From Thiomicrospira sp. XS5 (GTDB lineage Bacteria; Pseudomonadota; Gammaproteobacteria; Thiomicrospirales; Thiomicrospiraceae): a stretch of DNA of 64,000 nt. A program made the translations under genes and the position numbers. Of the stretch, positions 1 to 9,298 are shown in pieces. The notes under the pieces were generated by a model. That model saw nothing but the letters and a program-made list of their open reading frames with translations. It did not search any database and had not been told where the DNA came from. The DNA lies in the NCBI RefSeq assembly GCF_001507555.1, contig NZ_LQBO01000001.1:620001-684000 (forward strand), given 5' to 3'. How positions within the stretch are numbered: position 1 is the first letter of the stretch; every line of letters starts with the position of its first letter.

Positions 1-1312
1 ACAAGTTGGTTCTTTCAACGCCCGATAAGCGTGCGGTTTCGGTGACGTTGCCACCGGTTTCGCGTAGCAATTGACTTAAATAGGCCGCTTCAAAGCGTTC
101 TTTGGCCTGTTTGAGGTTGACCGAGGTATCGATGCCGGTGATGGAGACGTCTTCACTGCGTTTGCTGCTTTCTAAGGCCCGGCGAATTTCGTCGTCGGTG
201 ACGTCGCCTTCTCCCAGAATCAGCAACCGTTGAATCAGGTTTTGCAGTTCGCGGTAATTGCCCGGCCAGCTGTATTGGCGCAGCACATTGATGGCGCCGA
301 CATCGAAACTCCGGTATTCCAAACCTTCGTGGGTGAGGAAATAATCGAGGAAATAATCGATCAGGTCCGGGATGTCCTCGGTGTGCTGGCGCAGGGATGG
401 GACGTCCAGAGGCATCACATTCAAGCGTTGCAACAGGTCTTCGCGAAACTGGTTGTTTTCGGCCATGTCTTCGAGGCCGCCTTTGGTGAGGGCGATGATG
501 CGCATGTCCACGGCGATTTTTTTATTGGAACCCGGGCGGATGAAGGCATCGTCAAACATCAGTTGGGCGAGAAAGTTCTGGCCTTTGGTGCTGAGTTGCT
601 CCAGGTCGGAAATTACCAGCGTACCGCCGGTAGCGTGGATCAGTTCACCCGGCGAGGTGCCGTTTTCAGTTTCCTGACCCAGAATTAAGGTTTCCTGATC
701 GTCGAAATCGGCGCCGTGAATCTGGAAGAAGGTGTTTTCTTTACGGTCACTGAGCTTGTGAATGGCCTCGGCAACGCGATGTTTGCCCGTGCCCGGTTCG
801 CCTTTCACCAGAATCGGCATGGAATATTTGGCCAGACGCTTGATGGAGTCGCGCAGTTCGGCGATGAGTTTACTTTTACCGACCGGCAGAATCTGGTCGG
901 GCAGTTTTTGTTTTAGGTGTCGGTTTTCGTGGTGCAGTTGCAGGTGCTCCATCGCCCGTTCGGCGGTAATCAGCAGTTTGGCGAGCGACAGGGGTTTTTC
1001 CAGATAATCGTAAGCACCGAGTTTGGTGGCTTCGATGGCCGTTTCAATGGTGCCGTGCCCGGACATCATGATCACACAACTGTGCTGCAGAACGTTTTCT
1101 TCGATCATTTCTTTCAGTAATGAAATCCCGTCAATGTCGGGCATCCAGATATCCAGAAAAATCAGATCGGGCGCCATGTCGCGCCAGATGGTTTGTGCTT
1201 GTTGGCCGTTGGCAGCCACCATAACGTCGTAACCTTCTTCGGAAAAAATTTCTTCCATCAGGTTACGGATGTCTTTTTCATCATCAACGATTAAGAGTTT
1301 ACCGGGTTTCAT
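1..1312 (-). CDS. ntrX: NtrX-type response regulator (3' end outside window)
   Basis: Response regulator with an N-terminal receiver domain (LLIVDDEKD start, phospho-acceptor in LIFLDIWMPD), a central AAA+ domain and a C-terminal Fis-type helix-turn-helix (TGGNVTETARLSGVERTNL) that runs off the window edge. The Walker A is intact (KGEPGTGK). The GAFTGA loop by which sigma-54 activators contact the polymerase is missing: the segment reads LILGQETENGTSPGELIH. The Walker B region is also unusual (GGTLVISDLEQL instead of GGTLFLDEIG). It may therefore not act as a classical sigma-54 activator, as seen for some NtrX proteins. It lies 9 bp downstream of its kinase gene ntrY in the same operon. The pair is generally linked to nitrogen, redox or envelope control; the signal here is unknown. 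Confidence 0.88.
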   Translation of the reverse strand, partial: MKPGKLLIVDDEKDIRNLMEEIFSEEGYDVMVAANGQQAQTIWRDMAPDLIFLDIWMPDIDGISLLKEMIEENVLQHSCVIMMSGHGTIETAIEATKLGAYDYLEKPLSLAKLLITAERAMEHLQLHHENRHLKQKLPDQILPVGKSKLIAELRDSIKRLAKYSMPILVKGEPGTGKHRVAEAIHKLSDRKENTFFQIHGADFDDQETLILGQETENGTSPGELIHATGGTLVISDLEQLSTKGQNFLAQLMFDDAFIRPGSNKKIAVDMRIIALTKGGLEDMAENNQFREDLLQRLNVMPLDVPSLRQHTEDIPDLIDYFLDYFLTHEGLEYRSFDVGAINVLRQYSWPGNYRELQNLIQRLLILGEGDVTDDEIRRALESSKRSEDVSITGIDTSVNLKQAKERFEAAYLSQLLRETGGNVTETARLSGVERTNL

Positions 1313-1321
1313 AGGTGTTGT

Positions 1322-3538
1322 TTAAGTGCTTATATCTGTTAATAGGGCCGATGGTTTCGGTTCGCTCAAGTTATGCTGTGGTAACTGTACCAAAAAGCAA
1401 GTTCCTTGCTCAGGTTCTGATTCTACCTGAATTTTGCCTTGGTGTTCATCGACAATTTTTTTGACGATCGCTAAGCCCAGTCCGGTGCCTTTGGGTTTGT
1501 CGGTGGAGTAGGGTTCGAATATCCAGTTTCGGGCCTTTTCCGGAATGCCGGGCCCGTTGTCGCAAATGGCCAACTCGACTTGCGGATCCCGGTAACGAGT
1601 GCTGACGTTGATTTGGGTGTCGGGCCGGTCTTCACAGGCTTCAATGGCGTTTTTAATCAGGTTGTGGAGCAGTTGCCGCAGTTTCGACGCGTCGGCGGTG
1701 ATAACCGGACAATCCGGGTCAATGTCATAGCTGACTTTCCAGGTCACTTTCGGGGTTTGGTACATGCTGACGACGTCTTTTACCAGGGTGTTAAGGTTCA
1801 CTTGATGCAGTTCGATTTCCGGTGTGTCGGCGTATTCGGTAAAGGCCTGTACCAAGTTTTGCATGGTCGTGACCTGTTCGATGATGGTGTCGGTCATGCG
1901 GTTCAGCAGCTTTTGGTCTGATGGCTCGAGCTTACGGGACAGTTTGTAGTTCAAGCGCTCCGCCGACAGTTGGATGGGCGTCAACGGGTTTTTGATTTCA
2001 TGGGCCAGGCGTTGGGCAACATCACTCCAGGCGGCGTGTAGCTGGGCTTGAACCAGTTGGGTGATGTCTTCGATGACGATGACGAAACCGCCGACTTTTT
2101 GGTCCAGGCTGGGCAGTGTCGAGCCGTGTACCAGTAAGATTTTTTGCCCTTCCTTGCAGTCGAAAGTGAATTGCTCGCTCCAGGGCTTGGATTCGCTTTT
2201 AAACAACGGAAAAATCGCGTCGAAAAACGGTTTGAGACGTTGGGTATCGGGCTGTTTGAGAACTTCATTCAAGGGCTTGCCGAGTTGACGGAAGAGGTCG
2301 GTGTTGAGAATGCTGTTGGTGGCATCGTTAATGGTTTTCAGGCGCAGGTTCATATCGAAAGTGATGACCCCGCTGTTGAGGTTTTTGATAATCGCCTGCA
2401 GATAAAGTTTTTGCATTTCGGTTTGTTGGTGCCCGAATTTGATGTCGTTACGCGCTTTGGCGATCTGTTGAATCATGTCGTTAAATGACTGAATGAGCTG
2501 CCCCATTTCATCGTCTTGAACGACCGGCATCGAAATGGCGTAATCGCCTTTTGCCACCGCCTTGGTCCCTTTGGCTAGGGTTCGAATCGGGCGGGTCATG
2601 TTCTGGATGGTTTGGATGGTGAACAGCACGGCGCTGATTAGGGTCAGCAAGAGAACCATGCTCAAAATCACGGTGAAACTGGTTTTCAGTGGGCCTTTCA
2701 GGTAGGACAGTTCTTGGTATTGACCGGCGGAAACGCGCACGGTATTGGCCAAAGCGGTCAGTTGTTCGGGAATTGGGAAGACGGCTTGCAGGGCATAGAG
2801 TTTGTTGGTTTGGATATCGGTGACCGGCAACATGATGCGAATCACTTGGTACGCACTGTTTAAACCGGCTTTGGTTTCCACCGCCGCGTAACTGATTTTT
2901 TTACGAATTTGCTGAAACAGTCGCAATTCCGGTGATTTGGGCAGGATGTTAACGTTTTCCTGGCTGCTGTAAGCAATGAGCTGTCCATCACTGCGGTAAA
3001 GAGCCACCTCCCGGGTGTTGAGCTGTTCGCCGATTTGATTTAATGTCAAAACAGGCGTGATGAACAGCGTGCTTTTATGCATGGTGAGCGCTTTTTCGGT
3101 GGCATTGAGGTTGCGGCGGGTTTGATCGTCGAGGGTGATTTGCACCAGTTTGACGGCATTTTCCAGTGCCGTTTCGGTTTTGACGTCGAACCATTGGTCA
3201 ATGCCTTGGTGGACGAAATTCATTGAAAAATAGAAGATGATGGCGAGTGGGATGCCGAGAATCAAACTGAGGATGCCGGTCAGGCGAGCGGTGATTTTGG
3301 AACCGGGCAGACGGTTGCGGTAGTTTTGCCGCAATTTCGTCAGGGTGCGGACCAGCATGGTCAGCAGCCAAACCATCCCGACAAAGGAGACGAACAGCAG
3401 AGTGGAATAGGTTTGCGCAAATTGCGCGGCGTTCTGCAGAATTTGGCTCATTACAATCAACGCAATGAGGACCAAGCTGGAAAGCAGGATCAACCAACCG
3501 TATTGCTTGATGAATCTGGAGTGTTTCAGCGATAACAT
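1322..3538 (-). CDS. ntrY: NtrY-type sensor histidine kinase
   Basis: Membrane histidine kinase of 738 residues. Hydrophobic segments near residues 15-35, 45-62, 85-107 and about 280-305 place a sensor region in the membrane and periplasm. A HAMP linker follows (around MTRPIRTLAKGTKAVAKGD), then a PAS-like region, the HisKA dimerisation helix with the phospho-acceptor His (LAHEIKNPLTPIQLSAERL) and a complete ATPase domain (N box NLIKNAIEACED, G1 DNGPGIP, G2 GTGLGLAIV). Length and domain order match NtrY. It presumably phosphorylates the adjacent NtrX. It follows the DUF4390 gene on the same strand, an order that recurs in gammaproteobacteria. The physiological signal cannot be read from the sequence. 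Confidence 0.92.
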   Translation of the reverse strand: MLSLKHSRFIKQYGWLILLSSLVLIALIVMSQILQNAAQFAQTYSTLLFVSFVGMVWLLTMLVRTLTKLRQNYRNRLPGSKITARLTGILSLILGIPLAIIFYFSMNFVHQGIDQWFDVKTETALENAVKLVQITLDDQTRRNLNATEKALTMHKSTLFITPVLTLNQIGEQLNTREVALYRSDGQLIAYSSQENVNILPKSPELRLFQQIRKKISYAAVETKAGLNSAYQVIRIMLPVTDIQTNKLYALQAVFPIPEQLTALANTVRVSAGQYQELSYLKGPLKTSFTVILSMVLLLTLISAVLFTIQTIQNMTRPIRTLAKGTKAVAKGDYAISMPVVQDDEMGQLIQSFNDMIQQIAKARNDIKFGHQQTEMQKLYLQAIIKNLNSGVITFDMNLRLKTINDATNSILNTDLFRQLGKPLNEVLKQPDTQRLKPFFDAIFPLFKSESKPWSEQFTFDCKEGQKILLVHGSTLPSLDQKVGGFVIVIEDITQLVQAQLHAAWSDVAQRLAHEIKNPLTPIQLSAERLNYKLSRKLEPSDQKLLNRMTDTIIEQVTTMQNLVQAFTEYADTPEIELHQVNLNTLVKDVVSMYQTPKVTWKVSYDIDPDCPVITADASKLRQLLHNLIKNAIEACEDRPDTQINVSTRYRDPQVELAICDNGPGIPEKARNWIFEPYSTDKPKGTGLGLAIVKKIVDEHQGKIQVESEPEQGTCFLVQLPQHNLSEPKPSALLTDIST

Positions 3539-3577
3539 GCGCGCGGTTCCGTCCCGTTTCCTTTTCTGAACAACTGT

Positions 3578-4165
3578 TTAGAGCCAGCTTTTTGGCGATT
3601 GGATTTCGATACTACGCCAGCCGCTGTCCAATTGCCAGTCCGATGACCATAACGTATCAATAATCAAAGGGGTTGGCAATTGCCATTGATCCAGTGAAAT
3701 TCGCATTTTGACGGCGTAGAGGGTGTCCGGGTGCAGATCGGCCAAATCGCTGATGCGAAAGTTCGATAAGGTGCCGAGGGTTTTCATGGCTTCTTTTAAA
3801 CTGTCGAAACTCTGGACTTTTTGATTCCGTTTGTTGGCGATGACATAGGTTCGGTTGTAGCCGATGTACTGCAACTCGGTCCGGTAGACGATTTGCGTTC
3901 GGTTTCGCGAAAAAGGAATGCCCAATAACGTACGAATTTCGTTCAGTTCGATTTCGGTGGTGAAGGTGAGCGGAATTTCGTGGTGGATGGCGCTGAGCAC
4001 TTTTTCCGGAAATTGAAAGCGGGCACTGGCATCCACCACCAATTGTTGGTCTTCCTGGTAGTCGTTGAGATAGAGAACCTGAATGCTCGAGGTTTCGGAC
4101 ATGACCGGGAAGGATAGAAAAAACGTTAAGCCGAGGCCGGAAAGGATGCGTTGCCAAGTCGTCAT
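3578..4165 (-). CDS. DUF4390 family exported protein
   Basis: A 195-residue protein with an N-terminal signal peptide (MTTWQRILSGLGLTFFLSFP, then a cleavage-like VMSETS). The rest looks beta-rich, with the family segment VDASARFQFPEKVLSAIHHE followed by PLTFTTEIEL. It matches the DUF4390 family, whose members often lie between rsmB and ntrY, as here. No catalytic motif is visible. The function is unknown; location suggests a periplasmic or envelope role possibly connected with what NtrYX senses, which is inference only. Confidence 0.75.
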   Translation of the reverse strand: MTTWQRILSGLGLTFFLSFPVMSETSSIQVLYLNDYQEDQQLVVDASARFQFPEKVLSAIHHEIPLTFTTEIELNEIRTLLGIPFSRNRTQIVYRTELQYIGYNRTYVIANKRNQKVQSFDSLKEAMKTLGTLSNFRISDLADLHPDTLYAVKMRISLDQWQLPTPLIIDTLWSSDWQLDSGWRSIEIQSPKSWL

Positions 4166-4191
4166 ATCGCTTTACTCCATCTCTGTTGAGG

Positions 4192-5511
4192 TCATTCGGA
4201 TGAGATTTTTTCAATCAAACAATAATAGAATCCGTCCATTCCGTCCAGGCCTGGCAGGATTTGGCGTCCGGGGGCGCCCTTCATTGTCAGCCCCCAGTCC
4301 GCTTCGATGGGGATTTCCCGGGCATCGTCGGTGGCTTGTAAAAAAGCCTCCATCTGATTGCGGTTTTCATCGGGCAAGACCGAACAGGTCGCATACAGCA
4401 AACGTCCGCCGGGTTTTAATAACGGCCAAAGTGCCTTGAGAATAGCGGCTTGCGTCGCCACCAAAGCGTCGATGTCTTCCGGCGTGCGGTGCCATTTGAT
4501 GTCCGGGTGGCGGCGGATAATGCCGGTGGCGGAACACGGTGCGTCTAATAGGATTTTATCGAAAGCTGCGCCATTCCACCAGTCGTTGGGTTGCGCGGCA
4601 TCCCCCACGTCCAGATCGGCATGCAAATCCAGGCGGAACAGGTTTTCCGACAGGCGTTCCATTCGTTCCGGTTCTTTTTCCAGCGCGAATACGTTGGCCT
4701 GGTCGTCGCTCAGTTCCAGCAAATGGGTGGTTTTCCCACCGGGCGCGGCACAAGCGTCCAGGATATGTTCACCCGCTTGCGGGGCCAATAAGGTTCCGGC
4801 TTGTTGGGCGGCGGCGTCTTGCACACTGAACCCGCCGTCGTCGTAGCTGGGCAGGCGGGTGACATCCTGGCTTTGGGTGAGCACCACGCCATACGGCGCT
4901 TTCGGGTGGGCGCTGGCGTCCATTTCGTTATCGGTCAGGTCAGCTAAAAAAGCTTCGCGGGTTTGCACGCGTGGGTTGACGCGTAACGTCAAGGGCGCCG
5001 GTTCGTTATTGGCGGCGAGAATCTGTTCCCAGTGCTCCGGGTAGGCTTTGCGCATGGCTTTGGTGAACCATTGCGGGTGGGCGAAACGATAGGCCGGTTT
5101 TTTGTCGACTTCCGTGCAAATCGCGTCTTTTTCACGCAAAAACGATCGCAAAACGCCGTTGACCAGACCGCGCGCCCAAGGTTTTTTCAACGATTTGGTG
5201 AGGTTGACGGTTTCCGACACCGCCGCGTGCTCGGGGGTATCCATATACAGAATTTGATAGAGTCCGAGCAAAATCAACTGGTTGACGTCTTCGTCCTTGG
5301 CTTTGAGCGGCTTTTTGAGCAAATGGCTGCGAATCGCTTCCAGGCGTTCCTGCCAGCGCAGGGTGCCGAAGACCAGGTTTTGGGCGAAGGCTCGTTCACG
5401 CCGGTCGTCGAATTGGGCCAACCCTTCGGCCAGAGCTTGGCTTAAAGAGCGGCCTTGTTCGATGACGGTGAGACAGATTTTCAAGGCGATGTAGCGACTG
5501 TTGACGGCCAT
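4192..5511 (-). CDS. rsmB: 16S rRNA (cytosine-967-C5)-methyltransferase RsmB
   Basis: A 439-residue enzyme that methylates C967 of 16S rRNA with S-adenosylmethionine. An N-terminal NusB-like RNA-binding domain (about residues 1-140, including DRRERAFAQNLVFGTLRWQ) precedes the Rossmann methyltransferase domain with SAM motif LDACAAPGGKTTHLLEL and the RNA m5C signature LLDAPCSATGIIRRHPDIKW. The second cysteine of the family lies in LLYATCSVLPDEN. It starts 3 bp after the fmt stop codon, so it is co-transcribed with def and fmt, the usual def-fmt-rsmB order. It contains one copy of CCAGGCCTGG (4245-4254). Confidence 0.95.
   Translation of the reverse strand: MAVNSRYIALKICLTVIEQGRSLSQALAEGLAQFDDRRERAFAQNLVFGTLRWQERLEAIRSHLLKKPLKAKDEDVNQLILLGLYQILYMDTPEHAAVSETVNLTKSLKKPWARGLVNGVLRSFLREKDAICTEVDKKPAYRFAHPQWFTKAMRKAYPEHWEQILAANNEPAPLTLRVNPRVQTREAFLADLTDNEMDASAHPKAPYGVVLTQSQDVTRLPSYDDGGFSVQDAAAQQAGTLLAPQAGEHILDACAAPGGKTTHLLELSDDQANVFALEKEPERMERLSENLFRLDLHADLDVGDAAQPNDWWNGAAFDKILLDAPCSATGIIRRHPDIKWHRTPEDIDALVATQAAILKALWPLLKPGGRLLYATCSVLPDENRNQMEAFLQATDDAREIPIEADWGLTMKGAPGRQILPGLDGMDGFYYCLIEKISSE
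4245..4254. repeat. CCAGGCCTGG palindrome, copy 1 (in rsmB)
   Basis: Exact copy of the 10-bp palindrome that occurs nine times in the host part of this window. This one is inside the rsmB coding sequence near its 3' end. Confidence 0.8.
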
Positions 5512-5514
5512 AGC

Positions 5515-6471
5515 TTATTGCGCCTGTTCCGTGCCCAGCATCTGCCCGGTGAGTTGGCGTGCTTGGGCAAAATCATAGGCAGCCATGGCTTTTTTGCCGG
5601 CCGGTTGCAGTTGTTCCAGGATGAGCGACCCTTTTCCCGTGGCCACCTCAACGCCGTCTTTGGTGACGGAAATCACCAGGCCTGGTGGTTTTTCAGCAAT
5701 TGTTTCCTGGCCCATTTTTGCGCGCCAAAGTCGCAGCGGCTGACCGTCGTATTGGGTAAAGGCCACCGGCCAGGGGTTAAAGGCTTGAATCAGGCGCACC
5801 AGCGTGTCAGCCGGTTGTGACCAATCGATTTCCGCTTCGGCTTTATTGAGTTTCTCGGCGTAGGTGGCCTCGGCGTCGTTTTGCTTGACGGGACTCAATC
5901 GCTCGGCCTGTAAATCGTCCAAGGTTTGCATCAAGGCATCGCAGCCGAGTTGGCTGAGGCGGTCGTGCAAGCTTTGGGCGGTGTCGTCCGCCGTAATCGG
6001 CGTTTTCAAAATGGTGAGCATGTCGCCGGTGTCCAGGCCGACATCCATTTGCATAATGGTCACGCCGGTTTCGGCATCGCCCATTTGAATGGCGCGTTGA
6101 ATCGGCGCTGCGCCGCGCCAGCGCGGCAATAAGGACGCGTGGATATTGAAACAGCCGTAGGTCGGCATGTCCAATACGGCTTTCGGTAGAATCAGTCCGT
6201 AGGCCACCACCACCATGACGTCGGCGTTTAAAGCGTTGAGTTCGGCTTGCGCGTCGGGGTCTTTGAGCGAGACCGGTTGAAATACCGGCAGGTCGTGTTG
6301 TTGCGCCAGTTGTTTCACCGGACTGGCGGTCAATTTACGGCCGCGACCGGCCGGGCGGTCCGGTTGGGTGTAAACCGCCACCACCTCATGCGGGGAGTCC
6401 AGCAAGCGTTGCAACGGCGGCACGGAAAAATCCGGTGTGCCGGCGAAAATGATTCGAAGCGGTTGTGTCAT
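5515..6471 (-). CDS. fmt: methionyl-tRNA formyltransferase
   Basis: Formylates the amino group of initiator Met-tRNA using 10-formyl-tetrahydrofolate. The 318-residue protein starts [19 protein letters not shown] and carries the catalytic formyltransferase segment [20 protein letters not shown] with the conserved Asn, His and later Asp ([16 protein letters not shown]). A C-terminal tRNA-binding domain follows. An upstream ATG in frame would add 41 residues unlike the family. The ATG at 6471 overlaps the def stop codon (ATGA), which supports this start and suggests translational coupling. It contains CCAGGCCTGG at 5676-5685. Confidence 0.95.
   Translation of the reverse strand: MTQPLRIIFAGTPDFSVPPLQRLLDSPHEVVAVYTQPDRPAGRGRKLTASPVKQLAQQHDLPVFQPVSLKDPDAQAELNALNADVMVVVAYGLILPKAVLDMPTYGCFNIHASLLPRWRGAAPIQRAIQMGDAETGVTIMQMDVGLDTGDMLTILKTPITADDTAQSLHDRLSQLGCDALMQTLDDLQAERLSPVKQNDAEATYAEKLNKAEAEIDWSQPADTLVRLIQAFNPWPVAFTQYDGQPLRLWRAKMGQETIAEKPPGLVISVTKDGVEVATGKGSLILEQLQPAGKKAMAAYDFAQARQLTGQMLGTEQAQ
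5676..5685. repeat. CCAGGCCTGG palindrome, copy 2 (in fmt)
   Basis: Exact copy, extended symmetrically to ACCAGGCCTGGT, within the 3' third of fmt. Confidence 0.8.
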
Positions 6472-6980
6472 GCGTCTGCCTGCTGTTGGGCCAGTTCTTT
6501 TTTGTATTTTTGCAGGGCGCGGGTGCGCTTCAAGCCGGACAGGTGGTCGATAAAGAGCTTGCCGTTCAAATGGTCGATTTCGTGTTGAATGCACACGGCC
6601 AACAGTTCGTCGGCTTCGAATTCGACCATTTTGCCGTCACGATCCATGCCGCGTACCAGTATTTCGGACGGGCGGTTGACCTTGGCGTAGATGCCCGGAA
6701 TCGATAGGCAGCCTTCTTCCCAGGTGATTTTACCGGCACTTTTGACCACTTCCGGGTTCAACAGCGCAATCGGCTGATCCTTGGTTTCGGAAATGTCGAC
6801 GACAATCAGGCGCTGCTGAACGGCCACCTGCGGCGCAGCCAGGCCGATGCCCGGGGCGTCGTACATGGTGTAGAACATGTCGTCGATGAGTTTGTCGAGT
6901 TCGTCGGTCATTTCCGGAATCGGCTGACAGACGTCGCGAAGGCCTTCGTCCGGGTAGAGAACAATATCGAGTTTATCCAT
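6468..6980 (-). CDS. def: peptide deformylase
   Basis: Metal-dependent hydrolase of 170 residues that removes the N-formyl group from nascent proteins. All three family motifs are present: [17 protein letters not shown] (metal-binding Cys) and [11 protein letters not shown] (the two metal-ligand His residues and catalytic Glu). The frame is open further upstream, but the extra sequence is unlike the family, so the ATG at 6980 ([14 protein letters not shown]) is chosen. It is the first gene of the def-fmt-rsmB-DUF4390-ntrYX run, divergent from dprA. The 64-bp gap between them must hold both promoters. Confidence 0.96.
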   Translation of the reverse strand: MDKLDIVLYPDEGLRDVCQPIPEMTDELDKLIDDMFYTMYDAPGIGLAAPQVAVQQRLIVVDISETKDQPIALLNPEVVKSAGKITWEEGCLSIPGIYAKVNRPSEILVRGMDRDGKMVEFEADELLAVCIQHEIDHLNGKLFIDHLSGLKRTRALQKYKKELAQQQADA

Positions 6981-7044
6981 AATACAAGGTATACTTTTTG
7001 AAATTTGAAACGATGACCTTAAATTATAGCGGATTGTTGTCTTT

Positions 7045-8166
7045 ATGTCTGATTTAGACCGTTTAACATCTTGGCTGACGTTACATTTTGCGCGTGTCAA
7101 CGCGAAACAGTTGTCGGACGTTGAAGCCGTTTTCGGCAGCTTGGAACAGGCCGTTTCTGCGCCGGAGTCGGCTTGGCGTTCGGCCCAGGTGTTGAAAGAG
7201 AAACAGTTGGACTTGTTGTTCGACCCAGGCCTGGCCGAAAAGGTCACTCAGGCGTTGGAGTGGGCCGAGCAGCCGAATCAGCATTTGCTGACGCTGGCGA
7301 GTGATGATTATCCGCCGTTATTGAAGCAGATTGCCGACCCGCCGCCGGTGTTGTATGTGCGTGGTCAAGTGGCTTTGTTGTCCGATCCGCAATTGGCGAT
7401 TGTCGGTAGCCGTAATGCCTCCAAACAGGGGCGGTTAACGGCGGAAGATTTCGCTCAGTATCTGGCGGGTGTCGGTTTGACCATTACCAGCGGCTTGGCG
7501 TCCGGCATTGATAAAGCGGCGCATGAAGGCGCTTTGAAAGCGCAAACCAAAGCCGGCGGACCACAAGGCACCACCATTTCGGTGGTGGCGACCGGGTTGG
7601 ATCGGGTGTATCCGGCGGCGAACCGTGAACTGGCGCACCGCATTGCCGACACCGGTGCCATGGTGTCGGAGTACCCGTTGGGTACGCAGCCATTGGCGCA
7701 CTTTTTCCCGCAGCGAAACCGGATTATTTCCGGGTTGAGTTTGGGCACCTTGGTGGTGGAAGCGGCCTTGAAAAGCGGTTCCCTGATTACGGCGCGCACC
7801 GCCTTGGAACAAGGGCGGGAGGTGTTTGCCGTGCCCGGTTCCATCAATAATCCGCAGGTGAAAGGCTGTCATCAATTGATTCGTCAGGGCGCGAAATTGG
7901 TGGAGTCCGGTCAGGATATTCTCGAAGAGCTGTCGCCGCAGCTGCAGCCCTCGTTGTTTCCCGATGAGGCGTCCTCGCCGGAGGCGGAAGCGCCTTCCTC
8001 TCAACAGGGAATCTTGAAATACATCGAATTTGAGCCCATTGGTTTAGACGAATTGGCCGTCTTGAGTAAACTGCCGGTGTCCGACATCCAAAGCCAATTG
8101 TTGATGCTGGAGTTGAGTGGTGATATTGAAGCTTTGTCCGCCGGGCGCTGGCGGCGTTTGCGTTAA
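7045..8166 (+). CDS. dprA: DNA processing protein DprA
   Basis: A 373-residue protein that binds incoming single-stranded DNA during natural transformation and loads RecA. An N-terminal helical region precedes the Rossmann-like DprA domain with LAIVGSRNASKQG, GLASGIDKAAHEGAL and the LSLGTLVVEAALKSGSLITA stretch. A C-terminal winged-helix-like domain follows (LKYIEFEPIGLDELAVLSKL). It starts 64 bp from divergent def. Its stop overlaps by 4 bp the stop of the convergent regulator gene downstream. With comM in the same window it points to an ancestral transformation capacity. It contains CCAGGCCTGG at 7225-7234. Confidence 0.93.
   Translation: MSDLDRLTSWLTLHFARVNAKQLSDVEAVFGSLEQAVSAPESAWRSAQVLKEKQLDLLFDPGLAEKVTQALEWAEQPNQHLLTLASDDYPPLLKQIADPPPVLYVRGQVALLSDPQLAIVGSRNASKQGRLTAEDFAQYLAGVGLTITSGLASGIDKAAHEGALKAQTKAGGPQGTTISVVATGLDRVYPAANRELAHRIADTGAMVSEYPLGTQPLAHFFPQRNRIISGLSLGTLVVEAALKSGSLITARTALEQGREVFAVPGSINNPQVKGCHQLIRQGAKLVESGQDILEELSPQLQPSLFPDEASSPEAEAPSSQQGILKYIEFEPIGLDELAVLSKLPVSDIQSQLLMLELSGDIEALSAGRWRRLR
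7225..7234. repeat. CCAGGCCTGG palindrome, copy 3 (in dprA)
   Basis: Exact copy in the 5' part of dprA. Confidence 0.8.
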
Positions 8167-9071
8167 GCCGGGCGCTTGAGCTTTCGGGTCAGGCAACGGA
8201 CTTGGCGCCCGCCGTCGAGATAGGTGAGTTCGTCGAAACTCAATTTATTGGCCATCATAATGCCACGCCCGTGGTTGTCCATTGCGCGTTCCAGTGAGAA
8301 TTCCAGATAGTTTTCAAAATCGAAACCTTTGCCCATATCGGTAATGGTGACGGTTAAGGCGTCTTGGTTACGCTGCAAATCCACGGACACGAATTTGGCG
8401 GCATTGTCCGGCAAAGCCAGGCGGCGTTTGATTTCGTTTGATAGCTGGCAATCGCGAATCAATTGAGTTTTTTCATCGTAGGTAATGCCCAGATTGCCGT
8501 GTTCGACGGCATTAACCATTAATTCCAGAAAACCGATACCGATGCTGTTCGGGTCATCGGTCAGTAAAGCGATAAAGCTGGAGAGATGCTTCGCCTCGTC
8601 GATGGTGCGCAACTCGAAGTGCCCCTCGGTAATCAATGGAAAGGCCTTGTGAATGCCTTTGAGGGTGGTGAGGATATCTTTATGATTCTGGAAGTCTTTT
8701 AGCGCCGCATTGACAACCGAAATCAAGGTTTCTTTGGTAATTGGTTTGATTAGGTAGTAGAATGCGCCAGCATTAATCCCGCGCTGAATTTCGGCCTCAC
8801 TGTTGGCCGTGGTTTGCAGGATAAAGGGAATTTTTTTGTACTCGGGGTGCTGTTTCAGCTCTTCGAGCAGTTGGATGCCGTCTTTATTGGGCATCAGATA
8901 GTCGGAAATGATGCAGTGGAAAAAATCGTGCGGTTTCTGACGAATGAGCTGTGACGCTTCTTCGCCGTCATTGGCCAGGAACAAGTTGAAGTCCTCGGTT
9001 TTGAGGAAGCTTTGGAGCAGTTTTTGACTGACCAGGTCGTCTTCAACGATCAACAGATTGGCTTTGTTCAT
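8163..9071 (-). CDS. response regulator with C-terminal RsbW-like ATPase domain
   Basis: A 302-residue two-domain protein. Residues 1-125 form a receiver (LLIVEDDLVSQKLL, phospho-acceptor in CIISDYLMPNKDG, conserved Lys in YYLIKPIT). Residues of about 165-300 form a GHKL ATPase of the anti-sigma-factor type (N box GIGFLELMVNAVEHGNLGI, G1 ITDMGKGFDF, G2 NHGRGIMMANKL). The architecture is that of receiver-linked RsbW/SpoIIAB-like kinases, which usually control an anti-sigma-factor antagonist or partner switch. No such partner is adjacent. It is convergent with dprA. Confidence 0.8.
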   Translation of the reverse strand: MNKANLLIVEDDLVSQKLLQSFLKTEDFNLFLANDGEEASQLIRQKPHDFFHCIISDYLMPNKDGIQLLEELKQHPEYKKIPFILQTTANSEAEIQRGINAGAFYYLIKPITKETLISVVNAALKDFQNHKDILTTLKGIHKAFPLITEGHFELRTIDEAKHLSSFIALLTDDPNSIGIGFLELMVNAVEHGNLGITYDEKTQLIRDCQLSNEIKRRLALPDNAAKFVSVDLQRNQDALTVTITDMGKGFDFENYLEFSLERAMDNHGRGIMMANKLSFDELTYLDGGRQVRCLTRKLKRPA

Positions 9072-9298
9072 GATACAGGCCTTATTGTCTGAATGTCCTT
9101 GTCTGGATGGCGAAAGTTTACAAAATAGGGAGCTGTGGCTAGCTTAACACTTTTCGGGTGAAGGCGACCAGTGATAAATCGGTCGTATTTAGACGTAGTG
9201 ATGAACATGCGTTTGAAATCATTCAAATAAAAGATTGCAATTATTAGGCTTTTTTTGCACTCTTAAAAAAATAACGTGACTGAAAACAGAGAAAAAAT
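9072..9298. other. intergenic region upstream of topA
   Basis: A 227-bp divergent gap between the receiver-ATPase gene and topA. It must contain both promoters. It is A+T-rich near topA (runs of T and A at about 9250-9275), but no hexamer pair stands out clearly. Confidence 0.4.
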
